A stretch of DNA of 64,000 nt from Taiwanofungus camphoratus (GCA_003999685.1 CP021228.1:992001-1056000); one strand, 5' to 3'. Counted from the stretch's first letter, positions 16,349-29,703 are shown. The notes: generated by a model not told the origin, from the sequence alone. Numbers and translations are program-made.

Positions 16349-19300
16349 CAGCACGTTGAGATGCGTGAGACTCAAATAATTAAAAAAAACACTGGGCAAG
16401 TTCGCACGAATCACGCTCTTATGTTCCTAAAAATCGCCGAATACCTTACCGGCCACTGACCGTGCATATGGGCCGTGGAATATAACATCCAGTCCATGTT
16501 GCTACTTGCACATAAGGGTCCGGGTACCATCACACGCTACGAAATATTGTATCAGCCGCCACCAGAGTGTAAAGCCGGTTGGCAACTCGACTCTCCTGAA
16601 TCCTGTCAGGTAATACAGGAACATCATCAACGGATGATGAACGGTTGGTGATGCCTCCTTACTTTGCATGTGACCGTATATTTATATGCCCTAGGAGAAG
16701 AAATAACGGTCTTTGAACGATGCACCTCAAGTACGTCTCGATGAACACCTTCAGCGCAGCGACTTGAAGCAGGCCATGCCTAATCGCACGTACAGTAAAT
16801 ATGATGCCCTCCGTGATTCTAGCACGGGACGTAGCGGTTCTGATCTGACCACGGCAGTCGCCGATCTCCCCCACGGTGCTTCCGAAGAGTCGAACTTGCT
16901 TTCATCGTGCTAGGCTTCGCAAAGTAGCTTTCCCGGCATCAAGCCATCATGGACCTTGAATACCGCTCACATACTGAGGCGAGTTTTCGAGCTACTCGAG
17001 CTTTCGAGGGCAGCCGTAAGAACTTACTAAGAAGAGACCACGGTGAACGAGGGTGACTGGAAGCATTGAATCCGACGCTTTCGTCGAGTGAATGCGGAGT
17101 AGTGAATGCGGAATAGCGATCTAGGCTAACCTTGATTATGCTGGGCAGGTGTCCTTACCTACGTGGACATTATGAATGGCATTTGTGGTGAGTGTCGGTC
17201 AGTGAATGCGGGATGAATATCGTAATCGACTCACTTCGTCTAGGCTTCTCATGGGACTTGAACGACAACGAATAGGAAGCAATACAATAGCTCTGCTCGG
17301 AGAGCCAGATCAATACACGGACGCCACTCCTTTTTTGTATTGAGTAGGTACTCGAAGCGATGGGAACTCCACATAGCTTGTGGCTATGCTGATGGGTGCA
17401 GGTTTCTAGACCCGTAGCCGCCTTCTATTTGTTTACTGGTGAGATTTTTAGTACATCGATCAGATCTTCAATGCTGTAAGTTAATTCGCTAGACGGTATT
17501 GTTGCTCTGTGTTTCTTGTCTCACGCGACAATATGCAGTTGTCCCGGTGCTCGCTTTATGAATCCTTGCGCCTGCTGATTCGTGGAGTTCTTGCCATTGT
17601 ATGTCCCAGCTGCAGTTGCGAGACTCATCCTGCGTCTGGGGCTAATCTTGTGTTCCAATGTGGATTCTTAGCGCGAGTCTGTGGTGGTTCGCATTACGGT
17701 GGGCGAAACGATGTCAGAGAGCTAACCAAGCGTCCACTGTCTTGGTACCGTGGAGCTGGTCCTATGAGTGTTTATGTTGCGTCTAACTGGCTCGAGCCAG
17801 ATGCGGTCAGGCTTTGTCCGGCCTTGCTTCCATTCGAGCTACCAGGGCCTGGGAACAACCCTTTCTGCTGAGCAGGCACAGATATGGCGGACAGCAGAGT
17901 GGCATCGATCAAGCTCATGAGGTGAACGAAGCCAAGGGGGTACTTACTGAATCTCAGCACCTCCTCATGCTCACGACTCACAGCGCTTTAAACCTCATTA
18001 TATCAGCACTGGAATACAGCAAGGTCTCCACCACGAAGTTTCTTCTTACAATTCGCCTTCCAGGTACCATCCGGGACCTTGGATCCAACTTAGAACAAAC
18101 AGGACACTCACCATGTTCGGGTCAAACTCAAATTTAGGCTCATATTTGGTTACTGTGAGTCTGATTATGGCTCCGGCAGTCAGGAAATGATTTCAAGGGT
18201 GGAAGATGTGTGAGTGCGAAACGATATGCCTTGTATGGGTAACTAAAGCAAGCTCCGTAGCAGCTTCGAGTGTCGGTTTACTTACACTCAAACAACAACA
18301 ATGAGGTTGTTATGACTGCCATTCAAAACGGATTCAAAGTGACATTCATCGTCAAGACAGGGTTCCCAATTGCGTGATCCTTCTCTGAATGCTTGTCGGA
18401 ATCCAGCTAAATCGCGCAGTCTACACTCGATTATTCTTGTTCACCTGGGATGTTTCCCCGCACTTTCGGAGCCGCAGGTTCAGACGCTCACGATCACACC
18501 CAAAAAGTCTTAGACTGATGCAACCGAGTACCTGAAGCTCAGAGCTGGTTGCACCACCCCAAGGGGTGACGCGACTCCGTATCCAGTCTCGGATCATAGC
18601 GTCGCATCGATAAGATACTAGGATACTTTGAAAACAAATAGATCCGCATTCCACTCTGCGCAAAAATGCTTCAATACTGTGCTCCATGTGCTGATGCTGG
18701 AAAAATGTTTTCCATGCCTAGAATTTCATCACCGTGTAGTCGGTGTGCAGCGAAGGCTCCTGCGCACCGAAGTAGGGTCTGCATCGTAGGGCATGTGACA
18801 TAGGCTGAAGATATCCCTGCACATGCTCTGAATTGTCCGCGAGTAGCTGCTCTTGCTGGCATGCCTTTGTGGGAGCTGGATAAGCAACGAGCACTCTGAT
18901 AATCTTATTGCTGTAGATACGCTTTGGTATACCCTAGATCATCAGATGCCCACATTTAGTGAGCGCACGTCATTGCGATGGTTTTTCGATTATCAGTTGT
19001 TCAACGGCTCCGCTCGGTCCCGCTGGAGAGCACACGCCAAGGAAACCATTTGCCTCGCTTGATATTTGGCATTCTGTGAGTGCTTCCTGTGCCTCGAATT
19101 CTGCGTCTGCGTCCCTACGCAGTACGGCTACCCATCCGTTGTCTGCGTTTGTCCGATGTTCCTTGTCGACTTTCCCTCCTGTCTGCCAGGAGGGGTGCTC
19201 TCCCACGATAAAATTTGACGCAGCTGACCAAACCATCTTGACTTGATTCAGCTCCGCGAACACTTTGACATGAGGTGCAAGCTGGGGCAAGAAACCGTGG

Positions 19301-20002
19301 AAACTTCCTCCCAGGTCCCTGGAGGATGTCTGCATTTATTTTGTGTTCATAACATTCAATCCGTGATCCACTAATTGGCACTTGGTCTGCGCAGCTGTGG
19401 ACAGGTCTCTCTCATTGTGCCTATTAAGAGTCTGACATCAGATCCTCGGCACGTGGTCCATGGCAACCGCTTCCACTACTACATTTCATGTATAGTTGCT
19501 GTCGAGGCTCGTGGACTCTTCTCATACTTACTATTGTAATGACGACGAGTTATGAGATCTACAGGTATCATGAGGTACTATAGCAAGATTTCATTGTCCA
19601 GGAACAGCGCGCGATGAAATCCTAGACTTGCAGATGCCAAGCGCGGCGGGACAACCAAATATGGAGAAGATTAGATCTTATCTTAGCGCGAGACATCTGT
19701 CTTATCAGATAAGATCACCAGGAGGTTTCCTCTTGGCGGCCATCTGGACTCGACGCATGGAAATACAGGTTCACGAGTGATTCTAATGGAGGGTTTACCT
19801 TCGTCTAGATTTCTCTGGGGATTATTACTTAAAAACTCTATAGAGGAAATGAGCGTACCTGGCCCGCGCATTTTGCCCAACGTCTCATTCCCAAGTCGCC
19901 TCGCGGACAAGTATGTCGAGCACGTCTTCGGCCACTGTCTTCTCGAGCACGGCTACGCCATCAAGCCATGTCAAAGCGCATAGGCGTAGACCGGGCACTG
20001 GG
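16349..20002. other. long intergenic region, nothing firmly identified
   Basis: About 3.6 kb with short open frames on both strands. The longest (17509-17871 plus; 18970-19335 minus) match no family I recognise and lack convincing splice partners. A 12-bp motif (AGTGAATGCGGA) recurs around 17092-17121, with a related copy near 17200. Part of this could be decayed coding sequence. Confidence 0.3.
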
Positions 20003-22221
20003 ATGGCGATTCATGTCGACATACTTTTATTATGCGTCCTCGGTGCATTCATTCTGCTCGCATTGCCCCAGGCAATCGCACGGTTTAGGTCCCGCTCCGA
20101 GTGGACTGACGGATACCTCTTCCGTTCCATCCGGCGAAAAAGGAACAGTGGAGGACATAGTCCTTCCGGGTCCCGAGACGAGGTCTCCCATGGCTCCGAT
20201 GGCGTTGACGAGATGAACATTGAAAAACTGGATGGCGTCTCGAGGGGCAGCGACTCCGACATCGACCAAAAGGAGTCCACTTCTGAATGCGGTGCAGTAG
20301 ATGGCGTCCAGTCTACCAAGCTTCCTATACACATCCCCGCCTGGTCTACCATCTTGCCGCGTCTACACTCTGTTATCGGACTCACCATCAGACCAGGCTA
20401 CACCGTTGGCAAGATCATTCTCCTGCTTGCTTACCTCGGCCTCTTGCTCTATACCGGCCTCCTCATCATGAATCCGTTTAAAGATCCTCTTTGGGCAGGT
20501 ATGGTCGGGACGATGCAGATCCCGGTGGTTTACGTGACGGCAACGAAGAACAACGTTGTTGGCGAACTCATAGGAAAAGGGTACGAGAAGGTGCGCATTC
20601 CTGCTAAACAGAAATGCAATGATTTTCAATTATATTCTGGAACTCAAAGCTTAATTATCTTCATCGCTTTGCGGGACGATTCGTTGTTCTTGCTGTGAAC
20701 GTCCATGCTATTGGATACTGTGAGCTGAAAAACTTTCGTGCGCGTTCTGGTACTGATCAAAAATGTAGTCTTCTATTGGATCAGGGAAGGGGTGATCACC
20801 GAACATCTCAAAACTTACGTTAAATGGGGCATCGTCTCCCTTGTTTCAATGGACGTTCTCTTCGCTTTCTCCGTCAGCGTGATACGTGAGATGCACTATC
20901 AATTCTTTTACGTATCCCACGTCATTGCCGCTGTTATCATGTTAGTCTCTGTAAGTGCTAAAATTGTGTTCAGTTCTTGCCATTCCAAACCTGGGCCTGA
21001 CGCTTCCATTTAGGCCTATCTGCATGTGTACCAGATAACGCCATATGTAGCGGCTGCCGTAGGCGTGTACGGCCTCGACAGGCTCTTGCGTGTTTTGAAG
21101 GGTCGCATCGTCACCGCTCAGCTATCCGCGCTCCCAGAACTTGAGATGGCACGCATTGAAGTACCCAAGATCAATGCTGGGTGGCGTGCAGGACAGCATG
21201 TCCGCCTCAAAGTGTTATCCACAAGAATGGGATGGTATGGCTGGTTTGAAAGCCATCCTTTCACTATTGCTAGCGTGGGTGAGGTACGCGAGTCTTTGGT
21301 TGCTATGCACGCGACACAGCTGATTCCATTCTCGGTGAAGGGCCATGACGGAGAAGGGCTTGTTTTATTATGCAAGGAAGCGGGTAATTGGACGAGCAAG
21401 CTACTCAAGCTTGCTCAGGGTGGGCAAAGAGGCGAAGCTGGAGACACAAGGAAAGATGTCAAGATCTTGCTCGACGGTCCTTACGGTATGAGTCCCGATG
21501 TCTTGCGCTCGTGCCAGGGCTCACAACGCTTCTGCGTGTCTCACGCAATAGGCGGACCCGGGCACTCCATTGTATCCAGTTTTTCCGGTGCGATGATCGT
21601 TGCTGGCGGTAGCGGTGTCTCATACGCAATGGCGACTGTGGAAGACTTACTGAGAAAGGGTCTGGAGGGTACGAGTCGGGTCGGATTAATCGAGCTTGTC
21701 TGGAGTGTTAGAAATCCCGGTATGCCCTCCGCGTGATACATACACATCTCATGACTAACCTTGAACCTCACGCAGCTGCTCTGATTCCTCTCATGCCTCT
21801 CTTCTTCGACTTCTTGAAACAGTCAAAGGCCGCTCGAACCTCCGTCACGATCTCGGTGTTCTACACTCGAGCTTTGGAATATGAGGACGCTTTGAAGCCT
21901 TTCCAGTCACTTCCACGCGGTCTCACGCTCTCGCCAGGCCGTCCTCGCCTCCCGAGGATCCTCGAGGGTGTCGTAGATCGTACCTCTGCCCTCGATGAAG
22001 CTGGTGGGCGACCATCTGATAGCCGTTTGACTGGTGTGGTCATCGGTGTCTGCGGCCCAATTGCACTGAGTGAAGAGGCCGGCAAGGCTATAAGGTCCAT
22101 CCCAGCAGAGAAGTTTAAGGCGGTTGGCGGGATAGAGCTACACGAAGAGTGAGCGGCCTTTCTTTCGTGGGCGGTCAAAATGCTCACCTTGCTCTGAACC
22201 ACTAGAATCTTTGCTTGGTAA
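20003..22221 (+). CDS. ferric reductase-like transmembrane oxidoreductase (FRE/NOX superfamily)
   Basis: A membrane flavocytochrome expected to reduce extracytoplasmic ferric iron or copper with electrons from NAD(P)H. Exons 20003-20590, 20650-20719, 20769-20950, 21014-21485, 21552-21719, 21776-22148 and 22206-22221 give about 622 residues. Features in order: N-terminal membrane segment (ILLLCVLGAFILLALPQAIA); a charged, acidic loop; a core of several membrane helices with haem-ligand-type His residues (LNYLHRFAGRFVVLAVNVHA, FFYVSHVIAAVIM); FAD-binding ESHPFTIASV; NAD-binding LLDGPYGG and AGGSGVSYAMATVEDLL; a C-terminal CGP motif (VCGPIALSEEAG); and the terminal HEEIFAW like the usual ETFGW end. 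The last exon is only 16 nt. The start at 20003 precedes the first helix; an in-frame ATG at 19913 is an alternative. No ferroxidase or permease partner is adjacent. Confidence 0.88.
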
Positions 22222-23157
22222 CGAATAGAGAAGCAAACGTGCCAGCAGTTCCTCAGCGGAATACGAATTCTGTCTCTTATGTCTGATGACCCTAGATTAG
22301 CCAACTTCTATGGGCACGACACTTTGTTACTCTGAATGCCGTTTACACCCCGTTTACCAAACCTCACAAATGTACAGGTTCCCGCACCATTGTGCTAGAT
22401 GCACCAAGCCGAGAGATGCCTTATTTTCATTCTCGGACATTCGCCACGCGTGTAGTAGATCGTTCATACTGTTTGAATTCGTCAGCTGAAAAAATTACGA
22501 GTACAAATTGGTGACTTATCAGCCGACTTACAGAACATCATGCGCGAAAGGCAATAAGATGCTTCCCTAGATCTCGACGCGCTTTTGAATCCGTCAGTTC
22601 CACGATTGACTTCCGCAAGTCACAGGTACACGGATCCGAGCAGACGCCCGACCTTGGACAGTCATGAGAGCGAACTCGGGAATGCAATTTGAATGGCAAG
22701 ATAGCATCATGAATTTTGAGCTGAATGATAGAAGGGTTGTCCAGCAGCACTGACAGAATCACGTCTCGTTATCTAACTTGCGAGGATTGAGTCGCCATCA
22801 TCAAGGTGAATTGAAGGGTTTTAAGGGGACATGAGGAGAAATCATCAGGAAAAATCACTCTTACTAATTAGCACTAATTATTGCTTATTAGTACAATTAG
22901 TAGCATTAGTACTAATTACCTGGCCCTCTGAATAATCAGCACTTATTTAGTACCATTGATACTAATTAGTACTAATAATTGATTATTAGGACTTGATATA
23001 TAATAGCAGAATAATCATTCAAAACCACAAAACATATAAAAGAAACCACTTGAGATATTGAATTGTCTAACTCTATTGATATCTGAAACTACAAACCTCA
23101 AGCCAACATGATCAATGTAACTACACCATTATAAACACAATGATGGCACAGACCAGA
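22222..23157. other. intergenic; AT-rich block with repeated ACTAATTA-type words
   Basis: Composition drops sharply in GC near 22855, and ACTAATTA/TAGTACTAATT words recur between 22860 and 23000. This marks the edge of the repeat block and may be a small AT-rich element; no terminal repeats could be fixed by eye. No gene is seen. Confidence 0.4.
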
Positions 23158-23250
23158 AATGTGACACAATCAGGATTTAAATCCACATCCTCATACTAAT
23201 TTCAGATGCTTTAGACTATTACACTATAGTGCTGATAAAATTTGATACTT
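23158..23250 (-). repeat. possible tRNA-derived (SINE-like) relic
   Basis: On the minus strand this resembles a decayed tRNA gene: an A-box-like TAGTGTAATAGT (23226-23215) and a B-box-like GGATTTAAATCC (23184-23173) about 30 nt further on. The B box departs from GGTTCGAATCC and I cannot fold a full cloverleaf, so a working tRNA is unlikely. It lies about 400 bp before the Copia LTR-like sequence. Confidence 0.3.
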
Positions 23251-23639
23251 GTTAGATGAATATGAGTACAAACCACTGAAGGCTTCAAACTCCCCAGACT
23301 ATGTATGCATCTATCAACATATGGACTTAGAAAGAAAATTGTGCCTTGTCAACCATGGGAATTCTTGGATACAGTCAAGCTGTACATGCTGGGATAATAA
23401 GTTTGACCACAACTTCTGTAACTCAAAAGCCTGTGAGCAATTTCTGGGCTTCTACAAGTTCAAATCAAATTGTGAGAAGCTGTTTGGCTTGGCCCAGCTT
23501 CCAATATCTTACATTCAAGTCACTGTCACTATAGATTGGCTTAATAGTTGTTGTGGAGATAATTATTAATACATTACTATAGAAAGTAGTCTACTTACTA
23601 AGAAATCCTGTACTTACTTGAATATTCGCCAGTAGAGCC

Positions 23640-25640
23640 CTGAACCACTATAAAAGCCTGCAACGAGTGCTCTGGTGATAACATAGCTTCTCTTCTCATG
23701 CAATGCTCTCTAATGACAGGTTATGAGCCCTGATGGGTGAATAACTGGTCGCTCAGCTTATCCCAAACTTATCATTGTTTCGGGCAGTTAGCCTGCACCA
23801 CATTCCCACACTAGAGTACTACCTCCAGCAAAAGAATATACTGACCATTCCACCATATCAAGTTGCAATTGCACTAGCATGCCAGGATGACAACAGAGAA
23901 TATAGGAACAGGGACCTACCATATTGAACCACTCAAGAGAGCAGAGAACTATACTTACTGGAGAGTTCAAATGGAGGACATTTTCACAGACCTTGATCTA
24001 TGGAAATACATAAGTGGTGACACCATGTGGACAAGCCTTAATGCAACTGAGTTCAACAAGAAGGACCATCAAGCACTTATGGCTATTTGGCTATGGGTCA
24101 CTAGACCGATGATGAATTACATCATCTCAGCTATGACATCTAAAGCAGCCTGAGACTCCCTTAAGGCTGTATTCGAGGTTGAGGGGCCTATTGCTGTACT
24201 ACTAAGAAGGAAATTTTATTGTTATGTAATTGAAGAAGGTGTGGACATGGAAGAACAAGTCCGGACCCTCTGAGGACACCAAGAGCAATTAATCATGCTT
24301 GAAAACCACATTGAGGATGCAGATTTTGCAATGGCACTATTTACCACACTTCTGGACTCTTGGAATTTGTTTGTATCCAGTTTGGACACAAGCGCACTGA
24401 ATTTCTGAAGTATTATCATGTGCATACTCCAAGAAGACATGCACTGCCATTCTTGCACTGAATCCAGCCAGGATACAGTGCTAGTTGCCAAAAATGGCAA
24501 AAGTGGAAATCAAAATCAAAATTCTGCCCTGGCATTACTTGCCACAACTGCAAAAAGGAGGGGCACTATAAGTTGGAGTGTTGTGCACCTTTCAAATTGG
24601 GCAACTCAGCCAAAAATGGAAACAAAGGTGGCACAACTCAAGCAAATGAAGCTTGAAACTCACAAAATGAGTACAAATTTCACATGAAAGACAGCAATTT
24701 CACTTATGTAAGTGCATAAGGCCAATGGCTAGGAGACTGTGGCACCCAATCCCATATCTGCAATGACCATGTGCTTTTCTCGACTTACCAGAAAACTACA
24801 GGCATGCAAGTAAAGGGTGCTGGTACCTGCCCTGCCTTAGGGCATGAGACAGTTTCCCTGACTTTTCACATGACCACAGGCAACATTCGCATCATCTTAC
24901 AAGACATCATTCATGCACTCGATTTAGCAAGCAATTTGATCTTGCTCTCATGCTTGGCAGATGCCAGCCTCTTGTATACAGGCCAAGATAATAAATTATT
25001 GATTAAGGATAAAAACAAAATTATCAGACAAGGGAAGAAAGTTGGAAGGCTGTATCAGATGAATGTGACAGCTGGTCCAAATATAGCAAATGCAGTTTGC
25101 ACAGGACACACCTGGTATAAATGACACTGCACTCTTGGGCACTTAAATAAGCATCAACTTAGGAAAACATATGATTCCAGTGCTGTTACTGGAATGGAAG
25201 TCAATGACATAAGCAGTCCAGACTTTGAGTGTACAGCCTGTATCCAAGTCAAGCACGCACAGTGTCCATTTTCTTAAGAATCACTGACAATCTACCAGAA
25301 GATCAGAGATTTGATTGTATCTGACATTTGGAGACCTGCACACACTGAGGCTATAGATTGAAGCCTTTACTTCATCTCTTTTACAGATGCAGCCATGCGC
25401 TGTATATAAATATATTTCCTCAAGTCCAGGGATGAAGCCTTAGATAAATTCAAACTATTCAAGGCTTTTATTGAAACACAAACAAATAAGAAAATTAAGA
25501 GGCTACTTGTTGACAATGCAAAAGAATATGTGGAGGGTTGATTCAGGAAATTTATAAATAAGAAAGGCCTTGCACTTGAAACCATGGCACCTTACTCCTC
25601 AGCCCAAAATGGCATTGCAAAGTGAATCAACTGCACACTC
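23640..25640 (+). mobile_element. decayed Ty1/Copia retrotransposon (gag, protease, GAG-pre-integrase, integrase)
   Basis: An LTR-like region with a TATAAAAG box near 23650 and a possible primer-binding area near 23720 precede a gag frame at 23887 (YTYWRVQMEDIF, a UBN2-type Copia gag). Broken frames continue on the same strand: a zinc-knuckle area near 24530, a protease remnant (GDCGTQSHICNDH at 24735), the GAG-pre-integrase signature (HCTLGHLNKHQL at 25125), then integrase pieces (LLVDNAKEYVEG at 25504 and APYSSAQNGIAK at 25587). It stops within integrase; no reverse transcriptase or RNase H was found. At least eight stops interrupt it, several where Trp is expected (TGG to TGA). Confidence 0.85.
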
Positions 25641-27180
25641 ATTGAGCATGTGTGCTGATACAATCTAGAGAGTCCTGAATGGAGGAATAAACCTAGAGAG
25701 TAGGTCTGATGTGTCCAAAGAGAGGAGAACTAGAGTGGTGTGGTACCTGTGAGAGATACCAGAGGAAAGGGTAAGCAAATGGACATGACAGAGAAACCAC
25801 CTAGACCACAGTCAGGGTCCTAGAAGTCTAATATGTGCAAAGGTGTAAGGGGCCAATGAGTCCTGCATGACAGGATCTTATGCCAAAGTGTGGATAGTCT
25901 CAAGGAGGTAGGAATGTAGTCTTCTAGTCCAATGGCAGCCAGCTGGTGAGATACCAGCCAGATGCAAAGGGGTTGAAGGAAACTGAGGGCGAACCGATGA
26001 TAAACCGAGAACTGAAGGATAACTGAGGACCAATGTAATCAGGAGAGAGGGATGCTGCTGAGGGATACTAGCATAGGAATGGGGTGTAGAACTGGCATAG
26101 GCGATAACTGATGGACTGAACTATATGCAATGCGTGTCTATGGAGTATAATGAGGGCAGAGGCACACCGGATGAGGAAGAGGAGAGGTGCTGGATACTCA
26201 GACCGAAGTTACTCCAACTTCAGGAATGTAGGATGTAGGGGAATGTAGGACTGCTGTGATATGTGACGTAGTATGACTGCTGACTGATAATATGCGTAGA
26301 GACAATGGAGGGGAACCTTGTCAGACTGTTAGAAAGCCTTAGAGCAGGGGAAACCTAGATCTGAACTCTGGGGGACAAGTCTGTAGATTCTCTGGGACAA
26401 GACAGGAGCATGTATCTTCTCTTTGTCTGGTAGGTACAGGAGACTACATAAGGGGTTCGTGATGTCAAAATATCTTATGCAAAATAAAACTGAAGAAACT
26501 GAAAACAAACCAAAAATCATAAAGTCTAGAAACTGATCAGCATACCATATGGGGAACTAAACTGAAGAAGGAAATGAAACAGGAACTCCCAATGTGGTAG
26601 AAAGGTTACTGGGGAATGACATAGAAAAAGGGATGCTTATCTAGAGATCATCACATGGGAGATGGGCTATCTAATCAGACCTTGAGAGGGACAGGGACCT
26701 GGGAGTGCTGAACAGTCAAGCCAATGCATAAGGGGCCTAGACAATGTGAAGGGATCATGTGAACATTGTGGACAAGAGGCCGGGACTCTGGACTGAGGGA
26801 TCGAGAACCAGCACCAAGAACCAAAGACCAAAAACTGAAGTGTCTTTGCTCAGTTGCTCTCAACCAAAGGCCCAGACTCATAGGACATCAAGAGGATGCT
26901 AGGGGATACTGCTGGCATGCATTCTAGAGTGTGGGGGACTGCTTCTCTACAATAGGGCTTCCAGAGTGTCATGCAGGCCCTCCATCATCAGAAATCCCAT
27001 TGTTTTTCCTGAATAGGAAGGCTGGATGGCCAAGACGTGATTAGACACATGTAGCGCACCTGTCTGCTGAATGAGGGCACTCCCTAGTGATGGAATGGAG
27101 TTCTTGGTTCTTGTTATGGCATTTGGACCTCTGAAACTTGGCAGTACATTCCAAGAAGGGGGTGGGAGATCAAAAATATG
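25641..27180. other. repeat-region sequence without recognisable coding domains
   Basis: About 1.5 kb between the Copia integrase remnant and the Gypsy integrase. It is purine-rich on the plus strand with many GGA/GAACTGA words and no frame matching a transposon domain. It may be non-coding retrotransposon sequence or a further decayed element. Confidence 0.35.
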
Positions 27181-27930
27181 CAATTTCAGTGCATAAAGTT
27201 GTACTGGACCTATCAATGCATCAGAGATGGCTGAGGCATTATATCACAAGGTTTACAAGTGGCTTGGTCTGCCAGACAAGATCATCAGCGATCGAGGACC
27301 CCAGTTTGCATCAAAGGTTTTCCAGGAGCTCTGCCATATGACAGATGTCAAGTCAGCAATGAGCACAGTGTTCCATTCTCAAACAGACAGAGAGACAGAA
27401 TGAGTCAACCAGAAACTCAAAATCTACCTGTGATGCTTCACAAGCAACAACCCAGACAACTGGTCTTCGCTACTTGGTTCAGTGCAGTTCACTCACAACT
27501 TGCGTAAGCACTCTGCAATCAAGGCATCACCCTTCAAGGTCATAATAGGATATGAACCTTTAGGAATCCCTGTTGTACATCCCGAATCTGATACACCTGG
27601 TGCAGCTTATCAGCTGTGGAACTTACAGAAGATTCAGGATGACATGCACTCAGCTATGGAGCTAGTGCAGGCAGTGCTAGCAAATTGTGTGAAACCCCAT
27701 GAAACAGGGTTCCGCAAAGGTCAGAAGATATGGCTAGACTCATGGAACTTAAAGCTGCCATACCCAACAAGGAAGTTGGCTCCCAAGCGTGAGGGACCCT
27801 TTGAAATTATGGATGTGCTTGGACCAGTCTCCTATTGACTCAAGCTCTCAACAACATGGTGAGTGCACCCTGTTTTTCATGCCACCTTCTCTCGCTGTAC
27901 ACAGAAACAGAGACACATGGCCCCAACTAC

Positions 27931-27934
27931 ACGG
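27931..27934. repeat. target-site duplication (acgg), left
   Basis: ACGG immediately before the TGAT start of the inserted element; it is repeated at 29700-29703 immediately after its ATCA end. Confidence 0.7.
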
Positions 27935-29699
27935 TGATGAGTCCTGTAGCCTCCTGGGCCCCGAATCGCGATTTTAGGAGCTTTCTAATCCCCCAACCGA
28001 CCACTCTAAGACTCTTCTACAGCCTACGACAGGAGGGATAGGTCCCTATAATATTCCTAACGCCCCCTCTCCTTTCTAAACCCTCCTAACACCCTACGAA
28101 GTCTTGCGAAGTCACATGAGGTGCTACAAGGTTTCGAATGCTAGACGCGAAGTCCCTAACTCCTGCTAAGTCCACTATCGGACACTGCCGGCCCTCCCAT
28201 ACTGTTCCATTGGATATAGGTCCTATCTATTATGTCACTCATCCCGGGCTTAGCTAAGAAGTCTTAGCTAAGTCTCTCCTAGCTCTTGTGATTGCAGCTA
28301 CCTCCGATAGGCTCCGAAACGGTCCAAAGTTCCGGAAGTTGGACTTAGGAAGCCTTGCGCACCCCATGGGTCTCGATCCTATGCCATAAGGTCATCCTAG
28401 GGCGTATCCATATGGCCCTCCACCCAGTTAGGACACCTCCTACCCCGATTAGGCCAAGTCCCACTGCTAAGAACTTCGTGCGCTCTTAGCCCACTAAGAT
28501 AGGTGATCACGGCGCATGGCTGCTCTCGGATAGTCATCCCGCCCTTGTGAATGAAGTTGGTCACCTTTCTACCATACGTAGTTCCCCTGTTTCAGTTCCT
28601 ATTTAGTTCCTATCCTCCTCGTGTTCACTTCGGAGCCCATGCGCTTTAGTACACATTTTGGACTCGTAAGGATCACTTCGCGCGAGAATAGTTTACCTCA
28701 CGCTCCCCTATTTAGTCAGAGGTAGTTTACTATGTAAGACAGAGACCCCTCAGTGCACGCTTCTCTCTTTGGAATACAAGTTCCCCTGTAGCTCCGATCT
28801 CAGGAAAGCATCGCGAGTACAACCTTAGGAACGGTCCTAAGGCCCCTAAGTCTCCACCCCAGCTCCGTTTCAGTACCTTTGAACTATGTCTATGCTCGCG
28901 ATATATCTACGAACCACGTCTACGCTTCCCGAACTACGCACTACGATCTACGAAGTCGCCGTGACTTCGCGCCCTTCAGCACCTCTTATAGCACCTATCC
29001 GGTGGGCCTCCACCTTAGTTATACCTTTAGGCTCACGTTGCGTCATTCCTACGTCCTACGAATAACCCTACGACTCTCCCATAGCCTTCATTTCAGGCTA
29101 TAGCACCTCCCTCTACGCCCTCGAACTCTTCGACCCACACCTCGAAGTCATCAGACACTTCAGAGCTTCCAGCAACCTCATTCTCCAATTTCTATCCCAA
29201 GTATTAGCTCTCCGAACCCTCCGACCTCTCCTACAGGTCCCCTACGCTAGTTAAACCTCACCCATCTCGCTCTAACAAACCTCTAAGCCTTACGCCCTTT
29301 AGCTAACTCTAGCTAAAAGGACTTCGCAGCAGTCTCGTACCCCCTGCCGCTTAGTAGAAATTATAGTCCATTGGCTTATTGCTTCCTAACTCTATACAGC
29401 CTACGAAGTCAGCTCGCGCGATTTAGCTAAAACTTCAAAGGACTTCGCAGAATCTCGAAGGACTTCGCGTACTTCGGAGGACCTCGCAAGGCCTTAGGGA
29501 TTGTATAGCACTTAGGAACAAGATCCTGTTGTGCAGGACCCTTGACCCCTTACTCCCCTACTTACAAAAACAAGACATACAGGTTTCCCGGTATCATACA
29601 GGTTGTAGCTCCTACCCTCACATCCTCACAGTTATCACACTACCCCACAGCCACGTTGCGGAGCACTCCCTAGGTACCAGGGTCCCCTAGGTCGTATCA
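27935..29699. mobile_element. LTR-like element, copy 1 (1,765 bp, probable solo LTR)
   Basis: Begins TGATGAGTCC and ends GTCGTATCA, so the ends are TG...CA with a 4-bp inverted match (TGAT/ATCA), and is flanked by ACGG on both sides. Removing the element and one ACGG rejoins the Gypsy frame across the junction, so it is a true insertion. It has no long coding frame. A near-identical copy lies at 31770-33376; copy 1 carries two extra stretches of about 95 and 65 bp (near 29115-29210 and 29345-29405). It is rich in ACTTCGCA/CCTACGA words. The absence of an internal coding region suggests a solo LTR; a non-autonomous element is the alternative. Confidence 0.8.
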
Positions 29700-29703
29700 A
29701 CGG
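29700..29703. repeat. target-site duplication (acgg), right
   Basis: ACGG directly after the ATCA end of LTR-like copy 1, matching 27931-27934. Confidence 0.7.

Noticed and set aside
18970-19335. 121-residue minus-strand frame with protein-like composition
   Set aside because: No recognisable motif and no adjoining exons; left as unassigned.
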